From assembly GCF_040549485.1 (NCBI RefSeq), contig NZ_JBEPTK010000006.1, positions 62,001-126,000 of the forward strand: a stretch of 64,000 bases of DNA, read 5' to 3'. The first letter of the stretch is position 1. Each line of letters starts with the position of its first letter. Origin of the DNA: Constrictibacter sp. MBR-5 (GTDB lineage: Bacteria > Pseudomonadota > Alphaproteobacteria > JAJUGE01). This document shows, one piece after another, positions 9,861 through 18,468 of the stretch. The notes beneath the pieces are model-generated. The model was given only the letters and a program-made list of their open reading frames with translations. It was not told where the DNA came from and did no database searches. The translations under genes were made by a program, and so were the position numbers.

Positions 9861-11326
9861 TTCTTCGTGATTCCGACCGCGATGAAGCGCAGGTCGCCCT
9901 TACGGTCGACCAGCAGCAGGACCGAGCGCCGGCCGTCCTTGCGGCTCGCCTCCACCTTCTCGATCACCTGCGCGGGGTCTTCGACGGCGTCCTGATTCAC
10001 CTCGACCAGGACGTCGCCCTCCTGCACGCCCTTCTCGTCGGCGGGGCCGCCGTCGTCGACCGCTGTGACCACGAGCCCCTCGACGTCCTCGTCGAGCGAG
10101 TACTGGCTCCGCAGGGCCGGCGTGATCACCGAGAGCGACAGGCCAAGGCCGGGGATCGCCTGCTTCTCAGCCTGCGGCGTCTCCTCTGAGACCGCGGCGG
10201 CCGCCGCCGCTTCCGTCTCCTTCAGTTCGCCCACGGTCAGCGGCAGGCTGATCTCCTTGCCCTTGCGCCAGACTTCGACGGTCGTCTCCTTGCCGATCCG
10301 GCTCTCGGCGACGATCCGCGGCAGGCGGCGCATCCGGTCGACGCGCTTGCCGTCGAAGCTCAGGATGACGTCGCCCGGCTGGACCCCCGCCTTCTCGGCC
10401 GGCCCGCCCGGCGTGATGCTGGCCACCAGTGCGCCGCGCTGCTCCTTCAGGCCCAGGCTGTCTGCGATCTCGTCGGTCACGGTCTGGATGCGCACGCCCA
10501 GCCAGCCGCGCTTCGTCTCGCCGAACTCGCGCAGCTGCTCGATGACCGGCCCCGCCAGCGACGACGGCACCGCGAAGCCGATGCCCACGCTGCCGCCGGA
10601 CGGCGAGAAGATCGCGGTGGCGATGCCCACCACCCTGCCGTCCAGGCCGACCAGCGGCCCGCCGGAATTGCCGCGGTTGATCGAGGCGTCGGTCTGGATG
10701 AAGTCGTCGTAGGGCCCGGAATTGATGTCGCGCTGGCGGGCCGAGATGATGCCGGCGGTCACCGTGCCGCCCAGGCCGAACGGGTTGCCGATGGCGATCA
10801 CCCAGTCGCCGACGCGCAGCGTGTCCGAGTCGCCCATCTCCAGGAAGGGCAGCGGCTTGTCGGACTTCACCTTCAGCAGGGCGAGGTCCGTCTTCGTGTC
10901 GCGGCCGATGATCTCGGCGTCGAACTGCCGGTCGTCGTGCATGCGCACGACGATTTCGTCCGCGTCCTTGATGACGTGGTGGTTGGTGACGATGTAGCCC
11001 TCGGGCCCGACAATGAAGCCCGACCCCAGGGACATGGCGCGCTTCGGCGCGATGTTCGGCCGCTGGCGGTCGAAGAAGTCCTTGAACAGTTCCTCCGGCG
11101 ACCCGGGCGCCGGGGTCGGCATGTCCGGCCGGTCCTCGCGCTTCAGCGTCTGCGTGGTGGAGATGTTGACGACCGCCGGCACGACCTTTTCCGAGAGATC
11201 GGCGAAGCTTTCCGGTGCCGGCTTGGCGCCCGCGGGCGCCGCTACGGCCAGGAACAGCGCCGCCGCGGCGGCGGCGAGCGCCCGTCGCAGTGAATGCGCC
11301 GAACCATGCGCGGGGGTGCGATGCAT
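9857..11326 (-). CDS. degP: Do-family periplasmic serine protease (DegP/HtrA)
   Basis: Envelope quality-control protease/chaperone, 489 residues. A signal peptide (RRALAAAAAALFLAVAAPAGA) precedes the trypsin-like domain with catalytic His117 (TNHHV), Asp147 (TKTDLALL) and Ser221 (GNSGGPL). Two PDZ domains follow (about 275-370 and 390-485). An Ala/Glu-rich linker (ETEAAAAAAVSEET) separates them. The ATG at 11326 is preferred because it gives a compact signal peptide; the longer upstream reading overlaps non-coding DNA. It is divergent from the aldehyde dehydrogenase across a 296-bp gap with no recognised element. Confidence 0.94.
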   Translation of the reverse strand: MHRTPAHGSAHSLRRALAAAAAALFLAVAAPAGAKPAPESFADLSEKVVPAVVNISTTQTLKREDRPDMPTPAPGSPEELFKDFFDRQRPNIAPKRAMSLGSGFIVGPEGYIVTNHHVIKDADEIVVRMHDDRQFDAEIIGRDTKTDLALLKVKSDKPLPFLEMGDSDTLRVGDWVIAIGNPFGLGGTVTAGIISARQRDINSGPYDDFIQTDASINRGNSGGPLVGLDGRVVGIATAIFSPSGGSVGIGFAVPSSLAGPVIEQLREFGETKRGWLGVRIQTVTDEIADSLGLKEQRGALVASITPGGPAEKAGVQPGDVILSFDGKRVDRMRRLPRIVAESRIGKETTVEVWRKGKEISLPLTVGELKETEAAAAAAVSEETPQAEKQAIPGLGLSLSVITPALRSQYSLDEDVEGLVVTAVDDGGPADEKGVQEGDVLVEVNQDAVEDPAQVIEKVEASRKDGRRSVLLLVDRKGDLRFIAVGITKN

Positions 11327-11622
11327 GCCTGTTCCTCGATCAGAGCCGGGTGTGCGGGCGGTGCCGCAGCGCCGGACGACGACCGGCGGTGGCGCCACGA
11401 TATCGTTAAATCGCGGCCGCGGGAAACGCCGCGAACGCGGTCCCGGCACCATCGATGGGACGGCCGCAGCAGACGGCTGGCGCAGACGGCCCGGCCCCGG
11501 ATAAGCTCGCCGCGCATCCTGCTCCGTCCGCCAGCCGACCGGCCAGCAGGCGCCACATGGCACGCGGGGACACGACGCGCTATATTCCTGCAAACATATC
11601 GCAGTGCGAGGGAGAGAGCCGC

Positions 11623-13050
11623 ATGCACGATCTCCAGTTCTACATCGACGGCGCCTGGGTCGACCCGATCGAGCCGAAGGTGCTCGACGTCATCGATCCG
11701 TCGACCGAGGAGGCCTACGCCCAGATCTCCCTCGGCTCGTCCAAGGACGTCGACCGCGCCGTCGCCGCCGCCCGCAGGGCCTTCCCGGCCTTCGCCGCTA
11801 CCTCCGCGGCCGAGCGCCAGGCGCTGCTGCGCCGCATCCTGGAGGTGTTCGAGCGCCGCGCCGGCGAGTTCGCCGAGGCCATCTCGCGTGAGATGGGCGC
11901 GCCCGCGACCCTGGCCCGCAACGCCCAGGCCGCCGTCGGCCCGCAGCACCTGAAGACCCTGATCTCGGTCCTCGACCACTACAAGTTCGAGGAGATCCGC
12001 GGCAATACCCTGATCGCCAAGGAGCCGATCGGCGTGTGCGGCCTGATCACGCCGTGGAACTGGCCGGTCAATCAGGTCGTCCTGAAGGTCGCCCCCGCCC
12101 TCGCCGCCGGCTGCACCGTCGTCCTCAAGCCGTCCGAGATCGCGCCGTTCGACGCGATGCTGTTCGCCGAGGTCTGCCACGAGGCCGGCGTGCCGAAGGG
12201 CGTCTTCAACCTCGTCAACGGCGACGGCCCGACGGTCGGCGAGGCGATGTCCGCCCATCCCGACATCGACATGATGTCCTTCACCGGCTCGACCCGCGCC
12301 GGCATCGCCGTCGCCAAGGCCGCCGCCAACACCGTGAAGCGCGTCACCCAGGAGCTGGGCGGCAAGTCGGCCAACATCCTGCTGCCCGACGTCGACTTCC
12401 AGAAGGCGGTGTCCAAGGGCGTCATGGGCTGCTTCCTGAACAGCGGCCAGTCCTGCAACGCGCCGACGCGCATGTTCGTGCCGTTGGAGCGCATGGACGA
12501 GGTGAAGCAGTACGCCAAGTCGGCGGCCGAGGGCATGAAGGTCGGCGACCCGCGTTCCGAGGAGACCCAGCTCGGCCCGGTCGTCAGCCAGATCCAGTAC
12601 GACAAGATCCAGGACCTGATCCAGGCCGGCATCGACGAAGGCGCCGAACTGGTCACCGGCGGCCCCGGCCGTCCCGAGGGCCTGAACCGCGGCTACTATG
12701 TCCGCCCGACGGTCTTCGCCAACGTGAAGCCGCAGATGCGGATCGCGCGCGAGGAGATCTTCGGCCCGGTCATCGCGATCCTCGGCTACGAGAGCGAGGA
12801 GCAGGCCATCGAGCTCGCCAACGACACGGTCTACGGCCTCGCCGCCTACGTGCAGTCGGGCAGCATCGACCATGCCCGCAAGGTCGCGGCCCGGATGCGT
12901 GCCGGCAACGTGCACATCAACTACCCGGCCGGCGACCCCGCCTCGCCCTTCGGCGGCTACAAGCAGTCCGGCAACGGCCGCGAACGCGGCGAGTTCGGCC
13001 TGGAGGAGTTCCTCGAGGTGAAGGCGGTCCTCGGCTACGGCGCCGCCTGA
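11623..13050 (+). CDS. Aldehyde dehydrogenase family protein
   Basis: NAD(P)+-dependent oxidation of an aldehyde to a carboxylate; 475 residues, usual ALDH length. Visible are the [11 protein letters not shown]-binding turn, FTGSTRAG, the general-base Glu in QELGGKSAN and the catalytic Cys in [12 protein letters not shown]. The ATG at 11623 follows a GGGAGAGAG ribosome site, which favours it over an upstream in-frame ATG. A strong terminator follows. Substrate unassigned. Confidence 0.93.
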   Translation: MHDLQFYIDGAWVDPIEPKVLDVIDPSTEEAYAQISLGSSKDVDRAVAAARRAFPAFAATSAAERQALLRRILEVFERRAGEFAEAISREMGAPATLARNAQAAVGPQHLKTLISVLDHYKFEEIRGNTLIAKEPIGVCGLITPWNWPVNQVVLKVAPALAAGCTVVLKPSEIAPFDAMLFAEVCHEAGVPKGVFNLVNGDGPTVGEAMSAHPDIDMMSFTGSTRAGIAVAKAAANTVKRVTQELGGKSANILLPDVDFQKAVSKGVMGCFLNSGQSCNAPTRMFVPLERMDEVKQYAKSAAEGMKVGDPRSEETQLGPVVSQIQYDKIQDLIQAGIDEGAELVTGGPGRPEGLNRGYYVRPTVFANVKPQMRIAREEIFGPVIAILGYESEEQAIELANDTVYGLAAYVQSGSIDHARKVAARMRAGNVHINYPAGDPASPFGGYKQSGNGRERGEFGLEEFLEVKAVLGYGAA

Positions 13051-13070
13051 CCGTTTCGACGTCCCCGGAA

Positions 13071-13104
13071 CGCCCCGCCGGCATCGTCGGCGGGGCGTTT
13101 TCTT
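13071..13104 (+). terminator. Intrinsic terminator after the aldehyde dehydrogenase gene
   Basis: A perfect 10-bp stem (CGCCCCGCCG / CGGCGGGGCG) is followed immediately by TTTTCTTT. It lies about 20 bp after the stop codon and separates this gene from the maoC-like gene. Confidence 0.88.
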
Positions 13105-13167
13105 TGGCGCGGCTGTCCGTACAATGCGCGCCATCGAAACCCCGCCATTACGAAAAGGGAGAGCCCC

Positions 13168-13614
13168 ATGCTCGTCATCGAGCCCAAGGATCTGAAGGAC
13201 TATGTCGGCAAGGAGCTCGGCGTCAGCGACTGGGTCACCGTCTCGCAGGAGCGCATAAACAAGTTCGCCGAGGCGACCGGCGACTTCCAGTGGATCCACG
13301 TCGACGTGGAACGCGCCAAGCGCGAACTGCCGACGAAGAACACCATCGCGCACGGCTACCTGACCCTGTCGCTGATCGCCGGCCTGACGACGCACGAGAT
13401 CAAGCGCTCGCGCGGCATCAACTACGGCTCGAACAAGGTCCGTTTCACCAACATGGTCCCCGCCGGCTCGCGCGTACGCCTGCGCCAGACGCTGAAGTCG
13501 GTCGAGGAGACGAAGGACGGCGGCTACCGCATGACGACGGACAGCGTCATCGAGATCGAAGGCCAGGACCGCCCCGCCCTGATCGCCGAGACCATGGGCA
13601 TCGCCTATCCGTGA
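13168..13614 (+). CDS. MaoC-family (R)-specific enoyl-CoA hydratase-like protein
   Basis: Single hot-dog-domain protein of 148 residues. The hydratase-2 motif is visible as [18 protein letters not shown] followed by [10 protein letters not shown]; the Asp and His of the catalytic dyad are in the D-x-x-x-I-H part. Family members hydrate (R)-enoyl-CoA in fatty acid or PHA metabolism. A GGGAGAG ribosome site precedes the ATG. It is separated from the upstream gene by a terminator and followed by a palindromic repeat. Confidence 0.88.
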   Translation: MLVIEPKDLKDYVGKELGVSDWVTVSQERINKFAEATGDFQWIHVDVERAKRELPTKNTIAHGYLTLSLIAGLTTHEIKRSRGINYGSNKVRFTNMVPAGSRVRLRQTLKSVEETKDGGYRMTTDSVIEIEGQDRPALIAETMGIAYP

Positions 13615-13631
13615 TCCGCTACCGCGTTTCG

Positions 13632-13752
13632 CCGTCATTGCGAGGCGCGCAGCCACCTCCACCGTCATTGCGAGGAGCGTAGCGACGAAGCAACCCAGGG
13701 CCACAGCCCGAGCGCCTCCCCTGGGTTGCTTCGCCTTCGCTCGCAATGACGG
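13632..13752. repeat. REP-type palindromic repeat element
   Basis: A large imperfect inverted repeat. The left arm at 13663-13699 (CGTCATTGCGAGGAGCGTAG, then CGACGAAGCAACCCAGG) pairs with the right arm at 13718-13752 (CCCTGGGTTGCTTCG, then CTCGCAATGACGG). A partial extra copy of the left end (CCGTCATTGCGAGG) lies at 13632-13645. It fills most of the gap between two convergent genes and may fold as a bidirectional transcription barrier. This is a common dispersed repeat architecture in alphaproteobacteria. Confidence 0.85.
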
Positions 13753-13828
13753 AGTTGAACGAAGGCCTCAGAAAAAAGGCCGAAGCGACTGATTTAGAGC
13801 AGTTATCGCCCCGCCCTACCGCCCCGCC

Positions 13829-14953
13829 CTACCGCCCCGCGCGCCGCCCCATCGCCCGGTGCACGAAGGCGGCAGCGTCGTCGCCTTCCCCCGCCCCCTC
13901 CAGCACCCCACGATGCGGCGACAGTGCACAGGTCGGGTCGGTCGCCTCGGCGTCGCCCGTCAGCGCGAACGCCTGGCAGCGGCAGCCGCCCCAGTCGATC
14001 TCGCGCCGGTCGCAGCTCCGGCACGGCTCCGGCATCCAGCCGGTGCCGCGATAGCGCATGAAGGCGTCCGAGCGGTACCAGATGTCCTCCAGCGACCCGT
14101 CGCGCACCGACGGGAAATCGAGCCCCGGCAGCGACTCCGCCGCATGGCACGGCAGCGCTCGTCCCGTCGGCGTCAGCACCAGGAACTGCCGGCCCCAACC
14201 GTTCATGCAGGCCTTCGGCCGCACCGCATACTGGTCCGGCGGCACATAGTCGATCGCCAGCCGGCCCGACAGCTGCGCCCGCGCCGCCGCGACCGTCGCA
14301 TCGGCGGCGGCGACCTGCGCACGATCCGGCAGCAGCGCCGCCCGGTTCACCGCCGCCCAGCCGTGATACTGCACATGCGCGATCTCCAGCCGCCGCGCGC
14401 CGAGTTCCAGCGCCATCGCGACGATTTCGTCCAGCCGGTCCAGGTTGCGCCGGTGCACCACGGCGTTGACGGTCAGCGGCAGCCCCTCGTCGTGCACGTG
14501 GCCCGCGAACGCCATCTTCATCGCATGGCTGCCGCGCAGGCCCGCCACCTCTTCCGCCTCCTCCGGCCGCGTCCCCTGCAGGCTCAGCTGCACGTGCTGC
14601 AGCCCGGCAGCCGCCAGCCCGGCGACCCGGCCCCGGTCGAGCAGCAGGCCGGAGGTGATGAGGTTCGTGTAGAGCCCCGCCGTCTCGGCCGCCTCGACCA
14701 GCACCTCCAGGTCCCTGCGCGCCGCCGGCTCGCCGCCCGACAGATGCACCTGCAGCACGCCGAGCGCTACGGCCTCGGCGAACACCCGCCGCCACTCCTC
14801 GGTCGCCAGTTCCGCCGACGCCCGCGCCAGTTCCAGCGGGTTCGAGCAGTAGGGGCAGCGCAGCGGACAGCGATGCGTCAGTTCCGCGAGCAGCGCTATC
14901 GGCCGCCCGACGCTCGTCGGCTGCTGCTGCTCGATAACCGCGCTAGCACTCAT
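13829..14953 (-). CDS. pqqE: PqqA peptide cyclase (radical SAM)
   Basis: Forms the Glu-Tyr C-C crosslink in PqqA during pyrroloquinoline quinone synthesis, acting with PqqD. Its 374 residues have the radical-SAM CxxxCxxC motif at Cys29/33/36 (CPLRCPYC), SGGEP, and a Cys-rich C-terminal SPASM-like part (CMNGWG, CHAAE, CRSCD, GGCRC). The start overlaps the pqqD stop (ATGA). It is the last gene of pqqABCDE and is followed by the palindromic repeat. Confidence 0.95.
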   Translation of the reverse strand: MSASAVIEQQQPTSVGRPIALLAELTHRCPLRCPYCSNPLELARASAELATEEWRRVFAEAVALGVLQVHLSGGEPAARRDLEVLVEAAETAGLYTNLITSGLLLDRGRVAGLAAAGLQHVQLSLQGTRPEEAEEVAGLRGSHAMKMAFAGHVHDEGLPLTVNAVVHRRNLDRLDEIVAMALELGARRLEIAHVQYHGWAAVNRAALLPDRAQVAAADATVAAARAQLSGRLAIDYVPPDQYAVRPKACMNGWGRQFLVLTPTGRALPCHAAESLPGLDFPSVRDGSLEDIWYRSDAFMRYRGTGWMPEPCRSCDRREIDWGGCRCQAFALTGDAEATDPTCALSPHRGVLEGAGEGDDAAAFVHRAMGRRAGR

Positions 14954-15237
14954 GTCTCCAGGTATCCTTGTCGCACAAGGTCGGCGACGAGGTCCGCCAC
15001 GTCCGCCCGGATCTCCTCCACCGGCGCGTCGAAGGCTTCGGCCAGTGCCGCGGCGATCGCGGCGACGCTGCGGCCGCCGTCGACCAGACGCAATATTTCG
15101 ACCGCCGTCTCGTCCGGCGTCAGGACGGTCTCCGGCGCCAGCACCAGCCAGCGCTCGCGCGCCCGGTCGAACCGCAGCCGCACGCCGCGCGGAAACCGCG
15201 GAACCGCATCTGCGCCGATGTCACCGGCCGCCGTCAT
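14950..15237 (-). CDS. pqqD: PQQ biosynthesis peptide chaperone
   Basis: Small RiPP-recognition protein (95 residues) that binds PqqA and delivers it to PqqE. Conserved features are PRFPRGVRLRFDRARERW-LVLAPE in the N-terminal half and the winged-helix end with DVADLVADLVRQGYL. The start at 15237 overlaps the pqqC stop (ATGA). Longer upstream reading would run into pqqC. Confidence 0.93.
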   Translation of the reverse strand: MTAAGDIGADAVPRFPRGVRLRFDRARERWLVLAPETVLTPDETAVEILRLVDGGRSVAAIAAALAEAFDAPVEEIRADVADLVADLVRQGYLET

Positions 15238-15950
15238 TCCGGCCGGAACGCACCGGGCGGTATGTCGCCCGGCGTCACATAGGCGTAGCGGAGCGCGTCG
15301 AGCTGCGACCAGAGCACGTCGCACTTGAAGCGCAGCGAATCGAGGACGGCCGCCTGCGCCTCAGGCGTCCGCGCCTCCCGCTTCACATAGTCGAGCGCGA
15401 ACGCCGAATCCCGGCCCGCCTGCGGCGGTCGCTTGAGGAAATAGCCCAGCTTCGCCTCGTCGACGAACGGGTAGTGCCGCAGCATGCCGGCGACGCGCTC
15501 GGCGATGATCGCCGGCGAGAACATCTCGGTCAGCGACGAGGCCACCGCCTCCAGCACCGACCGCTCGCGCACCCAGCGCACATAGGCTTCCACCGCGAAC
15601 CGCGTGCCCGGCAGCGCACCCCGCATCGACACCACATAGTCGCGATCGAGCCCCAGCCCCTCGCACAGCGCCAGCCAGCGCGCGATGCCGCCGGGATCGT
15701 CCGCCGTGCCGTCGTGATCCTCCAGCCGCGAACGCCATTCGCGCCGCAGTTCCGGCGTCGGCAGGCGCGCCAGCAGCGACGCATCCTTGGCCGGGATCGC
15801 CGCCTGATAGCAGTAGCGGTTGAGCGCCCAGGCCTGCACCTGGCCGAAATCCAGTTCGCCGCCGTGCAGCGACCGGTGGAAGGGATGCTTGTCGTGATAG
15901 CGCTCGGCGCCGATCGCGCGCAGTGCCGCTTCCAACTCGTCGGGGCTCAT
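15234..15950 (-). CDS. pqqC: Pyrroloquinoline-quinone synthase
   Basis: Oxygen-dependent enzyme for the final ring closure and oxidation in PQQ synthesis; 238 residues in the all-helical TenA/PqqC fold. Typical segments are YHDKHPFHRSLHGGELDFGQ, NRYCYQAAIPAKDASLLAR, and the C-terminal RFKCDVLWSQLDALRYAYV. The ATG at 15950 lies 12 bases before the pqqB stop end; upstream in-frame sequence is antisense or out-of-frame pqqB. Confidence 0.95.
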   Translation of the reverse strand: MSPDELEAALRAIGAERYHDKHPFHRSLHGGELDFGQVQAWALNRYCYQAAIPAKDASLLARLPTPELRREWRSRLEDHDGTADDPGGIARWLALCEGLGLDRDYVVSMRGALPGTRFAVEAYVRWVRERSVLEAVASSLTEMFSPAIIAERVAGMLRHYPFVDEAKLGYFLKRPPQAGRDSAFALDYVKREARTPEAQAAVLDSLRFKCDVLWSQLDALRYAYVTPGDIPPGAFRPE

Positions 15951-15961
15951 CGCCGCGCTGC

Positions 15962-16897
15962 TCACAGCAGGATCTCCATGCCGTCCTCCGCGACCTCCCA
16001 GTCGGCGGCCTCGACCGCGGCACGCTCGGGCGAATCGTCGATCAGGACCGGGTTGGTGTTGTTGATGTGGACGAAGACGCGGCGCCGAACATCGACGCTC
16101 CGCAACGCGGCGATCGACCCCGCCGGTCCGTCCATCGCGAGATGCCCCATGCGGGCCGCCGTCTTGGTTCCCGCCCCGGCGCGCTCCATCTCGTCGTCGC
16201 GCCAGAAGGATCCGTCGAACAGCAGCAGCGGCGCGCCTTCGATCCGCGCGCGCAGATCCGCCGGCAATGCCGCGCATCCGGGGATGTAGAGAAAGCGGCT
16301 CTCCGGCGCCGAGACGCTCCGCACCGAGAGACCGACGACGTCGCCGGTCGCCTCGCCGATGACGAGGTCCTCTTCCCTGCCCTCGAGGTAGAGCGGCACC
16401 TTGCCGGGGACGGCGAACGCCTCGATCTCGATCCCGAGCTCGGCACCCGCGGCATCCGCGAGACGCACCTGAGATCCGACATCCAGGCTCCGCCGCGGCA
16501 CGAGCCCCGCCGCGAGGACGTTGAAGATCGGATTGGCCGCCAGGGTCGCCTGAACTTGGCGCATCCCGTAGAGCGCGAACGCCGCGCCCTCGCGCAGCGT
16601 CAGCAGGCCCGCGATATGGTCGACATCGGCGTTGGTCACCACCACCGCGGCGATCGGCGACGACCGGATGCCGCCGCGCGGATGAAGCTGCGGGTTGGCG
16701 TCGATCTGCGCTCGCAGGTCCGGCGAGGCGTTGAAGAGCACCCATCGCTCGCCGTCCGCCGAAACGGCGATGGACGACTGGGTTCGGGGTTTGACGGCCG
16801 GGTCGCCGGCGCGGGCACGCCGGCAACCCGGTCCGTTGGAGTTCCACTGCGGAAAGCCTCCGCCGGCCGCCGATCCGACGATCAGAACATGCAGCAA
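15962..16897 (-). CDS. pqqB: PQQ biosynthesis protein PqqB (metallo-beta-lactamase fold)
   Basis: Metallo-hydroxylase-type protein of the beta-lactamase fold that acts on the crosslinked PqqA-derived dipeptide. The mature start is LLHVLIVGSAAGGGFPQWN, with the family's CxCxxC-like region (WNSNGPGCRRAR, only one Cys kept) and the metal motif NADVDHIAGLLTLRE. There is no ATG at the expected position. A TTG at 16897 preceded by a GGGAAG-like site gives 311 residues, close to the usual length; the next codon CTG is a less likely alternative. It follows pqqA by 20 bp. Confidence 0.9.
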   Translation of the reverse strand: MLHVLIVGSAAGGGFPQWNSNGPGCRRARAGDPAVKPRTQSSIAVSADGERWVLFNASPDLRAQIDANPQLHPRGGIRSSPIAAVVVTNADVDHIAGLLTLREGAAFALYGMRQVQATLAANPIFNVLAAGLVPRRSLDVGSQVRLADAAGAELGIEIEAFAVPGKVPLYLEGREEDLVIGEATGDVVGLSVRSVSAPESRFLYIPGCAALPADLRARIEGAPLLLFDGSFWRDDEMERAGAGTKTAARMGHLAMDGPAGSIAALRSVDVRRRVFVHINNTNPVLIDDSPERAAVEAADWEVAEDGMEILL

Positions 16898-16917
16898 GGG
16901 ACGCTTCCCGCCGCCGT

Positions 16918-17010
16918 TCAGCCGAGATCGGCGCAGGCGTACGCGTTGATCTCGGTTCCGACCCGGACGATCTCGACCGTCGGCTTCCGCCAGCTGCGCT
17001 TCGTCTTCAT
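16918..17010 (-). CDS. pqqA: PQQ precursor peptide PqqA
   Basis: A 30-residue ribosomal precursor peptide whose conserved Glu and Tyr become PQQ. It begins MKTKRSWRKPTVEIV and carries the diagnostic E-x-x-x-Y core as EINAY, then ACADLG at the C-terminus. The ATG is preceded by a GGAGAG ribosome site. It is first in pqqABCDE. A perfect dyad lies about 24 nt upstream. Confidence 0.95.
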   Translation of the reverse strand: MKTKRSWRKPTVEIVRVGTEINAYACADLG

Positions 17011-17033
17011 GCTGTCTCTCCGATTGAAGTGGA

Positions 17034-17061
17034 CACCGAACGATGGTTGGGTCGTTCGGTG
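17034..17061. promoter_or_regulatory. Perfect 10-bp dyad upstream of pqqA (operator or leader hairpin)
   Basis: CACCGAACGA, 8-nt spacer, TCGTTCGGTG: a perfect inverted repeat ending 24 bp before the pqqA start codon. As DNA it looks like an operator for a dimeric repressor (TetR-type sites often have ACCGNNCGGT-like halves). As RNA it would be a stable hairpin in the pqq leader. There is no U-tract, so it is not a clear terminator of the upstream CoA-transferase gene. Confidence 0.55.
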
Positions 17062-17101
17062 GGCAAATCAATCGGCGCGGAGAAAGTTCCTCGGGCCGAC
17101 C

Positions 17102-17788
17102 CTATCCGAAGGCGGGCGTCCGCAGAACGCCGCAATCGGGCGCGAAGGACAGCGGCGCGTCGCTCGTGCGACGCATGTCCGCCTCGGTCATTCCCTCGAT
17201 CATCTCGCGCACCAGAAACCCGTCCGGCGTCACGTCGACGACGGCCATGCTGGTGTAGACGCGGCTGACCACGCCCTTCGCCGTCAGCGGATAGGTGCAG
17301 TCGCGCACCAGCCGCGCGCCGCCCTCGCGCGTCACGTGCTCCATGATGACCCAGACCGACTTGGCACCGGCGGCGAGGTCCATGGCGCCGCCGACCAGCG
17401 GGCCCCGCCCCTCCATCATCGCGTCCCAGTTGGCGAGGTCGCCGCGCGCCGACACCTGGAAGCCGCCGAGCACGGTCAGGTCGATGTGCCCGCCGCGCAT
17501 CATCGTGAAGGCCAGTGCGGAGTCGAAGATCGAGGCACCCGGCAGCAGCGTGATCTTCTGCCCGCCGGCGTCGACCATGTCCGGGTCGATGCCGTTGCCC
17601 GTGGCGGCCGGGCCGATGCCCAGCAGCCCGTTCTCGGACTGCAGCATCACCTCGCGACCGCCGGGGATGAAGTTGCCGACGAGCGTCGGGATGCCGATGC
17701 CCAGATTGACATAGGCGCCGTCGGCCACGTCCTGCGCGCAGCGCCACGCCATCTGGTTCCGGTCGAGCGGTTGCATGTTGCCCTTCAT
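17102..17788 (-). CDS. CoA-transferase family I, subunit B
   Basis: Beta subunit of a 3-oxoacid/glutaconate-type CoA-transferase, 228 residues. The SENGLLGIGP motif contains the catalytic Glu (Glu52) that forms the glutamyl-CoA thioester. GIGIPTLVGNF and the C-terminal VxxFLVREMIEGMTEAD-like stretch also match the family. The start overlaps the subunit A stop by 4 bp, so translation is coupled. The acyl donor and acceptor are not predictable; a second ATG 12 bp downstream is possible. Confidence 0.92.
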   Translation of the reverse strand: MKGNMQPLDRNQMAWRCAQDVADGAYVNLGIGIPTLVGNFIPGGREVMLQSENGLLGIGPAATGNGIDPDMVDAGGQKITLLPGASIFDSALAFTMMRGGHIDLTVLGGFQVSARGDLANWDAMMEGRGPLVGGAMDLAAGAKSVWVIMEHVTREGGARLVRDCTYPLTAKGVVSRVYTSMAVVDVTPDGFLVREMIEGMTEADMRRTSDAPLSFAPDCGVLRTPAFG

Positions 17789-18462
17789 CGGCGCAGATCC
17801 GGCAAGGCGACGACCCGTTTCACGAAGATCCCCGGCGTGACCACCCGCTCCGGGTCGAGCGGGCCGTCGACGATCTCGTTGACCTCCACCGCGGTGACGC
17901 GGCCTGCCATCGCCATCACCGTGCCGAAGTTCCGCTGGCCCGCGTGATAGGTGAGGTTGCCCCACCGGTCGGCCTTGTCGGCCCGCAGGATCGACAGGTC
18001 GGCGGACAGGGCGCGCTCCAGGACATACTCCTTGCCCTCGAACGACCGGACCTCCTTGCCCTCCGCCAGCTTGGTACCGACCGCGACCGGCGTGTAGAAG
18101 CCGGCGATCCCCGCCGCACCCGCCCGGATGCGCTCGGCGAGCGTCCCCTGCGGCACGAGTTCGAGTTCGACCTCGCCGCGCTTCCACTGCTCCTCGAACG
18201 GCCCGGGCCGCCCGGATCCGGCACGCGCCGAACTGCAGATCACCTTGGCGACGCAGCCCCGCTCGAACAGGGTGGCGACCCGCGTGCCGTGATGGCCGAC
18301 GCCGTTCACCACCAGGGTCAGCCCGCGCAGGTTCTTCGCCAGCAGCGCCTCCAACAGCGCGTTCGGCGTGCCGGCACTCTGGAAGCCGCTGATCATGACG
18401 GTCGCGCCGTCGCCGACGCCGTCGATCGCGGCGTCGGCACTGTCCACCCGCTTGTCGATCAC
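17785..18462 (-). CDS. CoA-transferase family I, subunit A
   Basis: Alpha subunit (225 residues) partnering the downstream subunit B. It has the family N-terminal DGATVMISGFQSAGTPNALL segment (glycine-rich CoA site), GTLAERIRAGAAGIAGFYTP, and DRWGNLTYHAGQRNFGTVMA. It lies 6 bp after the cyclase-family gene, so all three genes form one transcription unit. Confidence 0.92.
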   Translation of the reverse strand: MIDKRVDSADAAIDGVGDGATVMISGFQSAGTPNALLEALLAKNLRGLTLVVNGVGHHGTRVATLFERGCVAKVICSSARAGSGRPGPFEEQWKRGEVELELVPQGTLAERIRAGAAGIAGFYTPVAVGTKLAEGKEVRSFEGKEYVLERALSADLSILRADKADRWGNLTYHAGQRNFGTVMAMAGRVTAVEVNEIVDGPLDPERVVTPGIFVKRVVALPDLRR

Positions 18463-18468
18463 CGGCCG

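Noticed and set aside
11242-13746. 834-residue minus-strand ORF opposite the aldehyde dehydrogenase and maoC genes
   Set aside because: Runs antisense through two well-supported genes and a terminator; no recognisable domain.
15234-16847. pqqC as a 537-residue protein
   Set aside because: The N-terminal 300 residues are out-of-frame pqqB; PqqC similarity starts exactly at the ATG at 15950.
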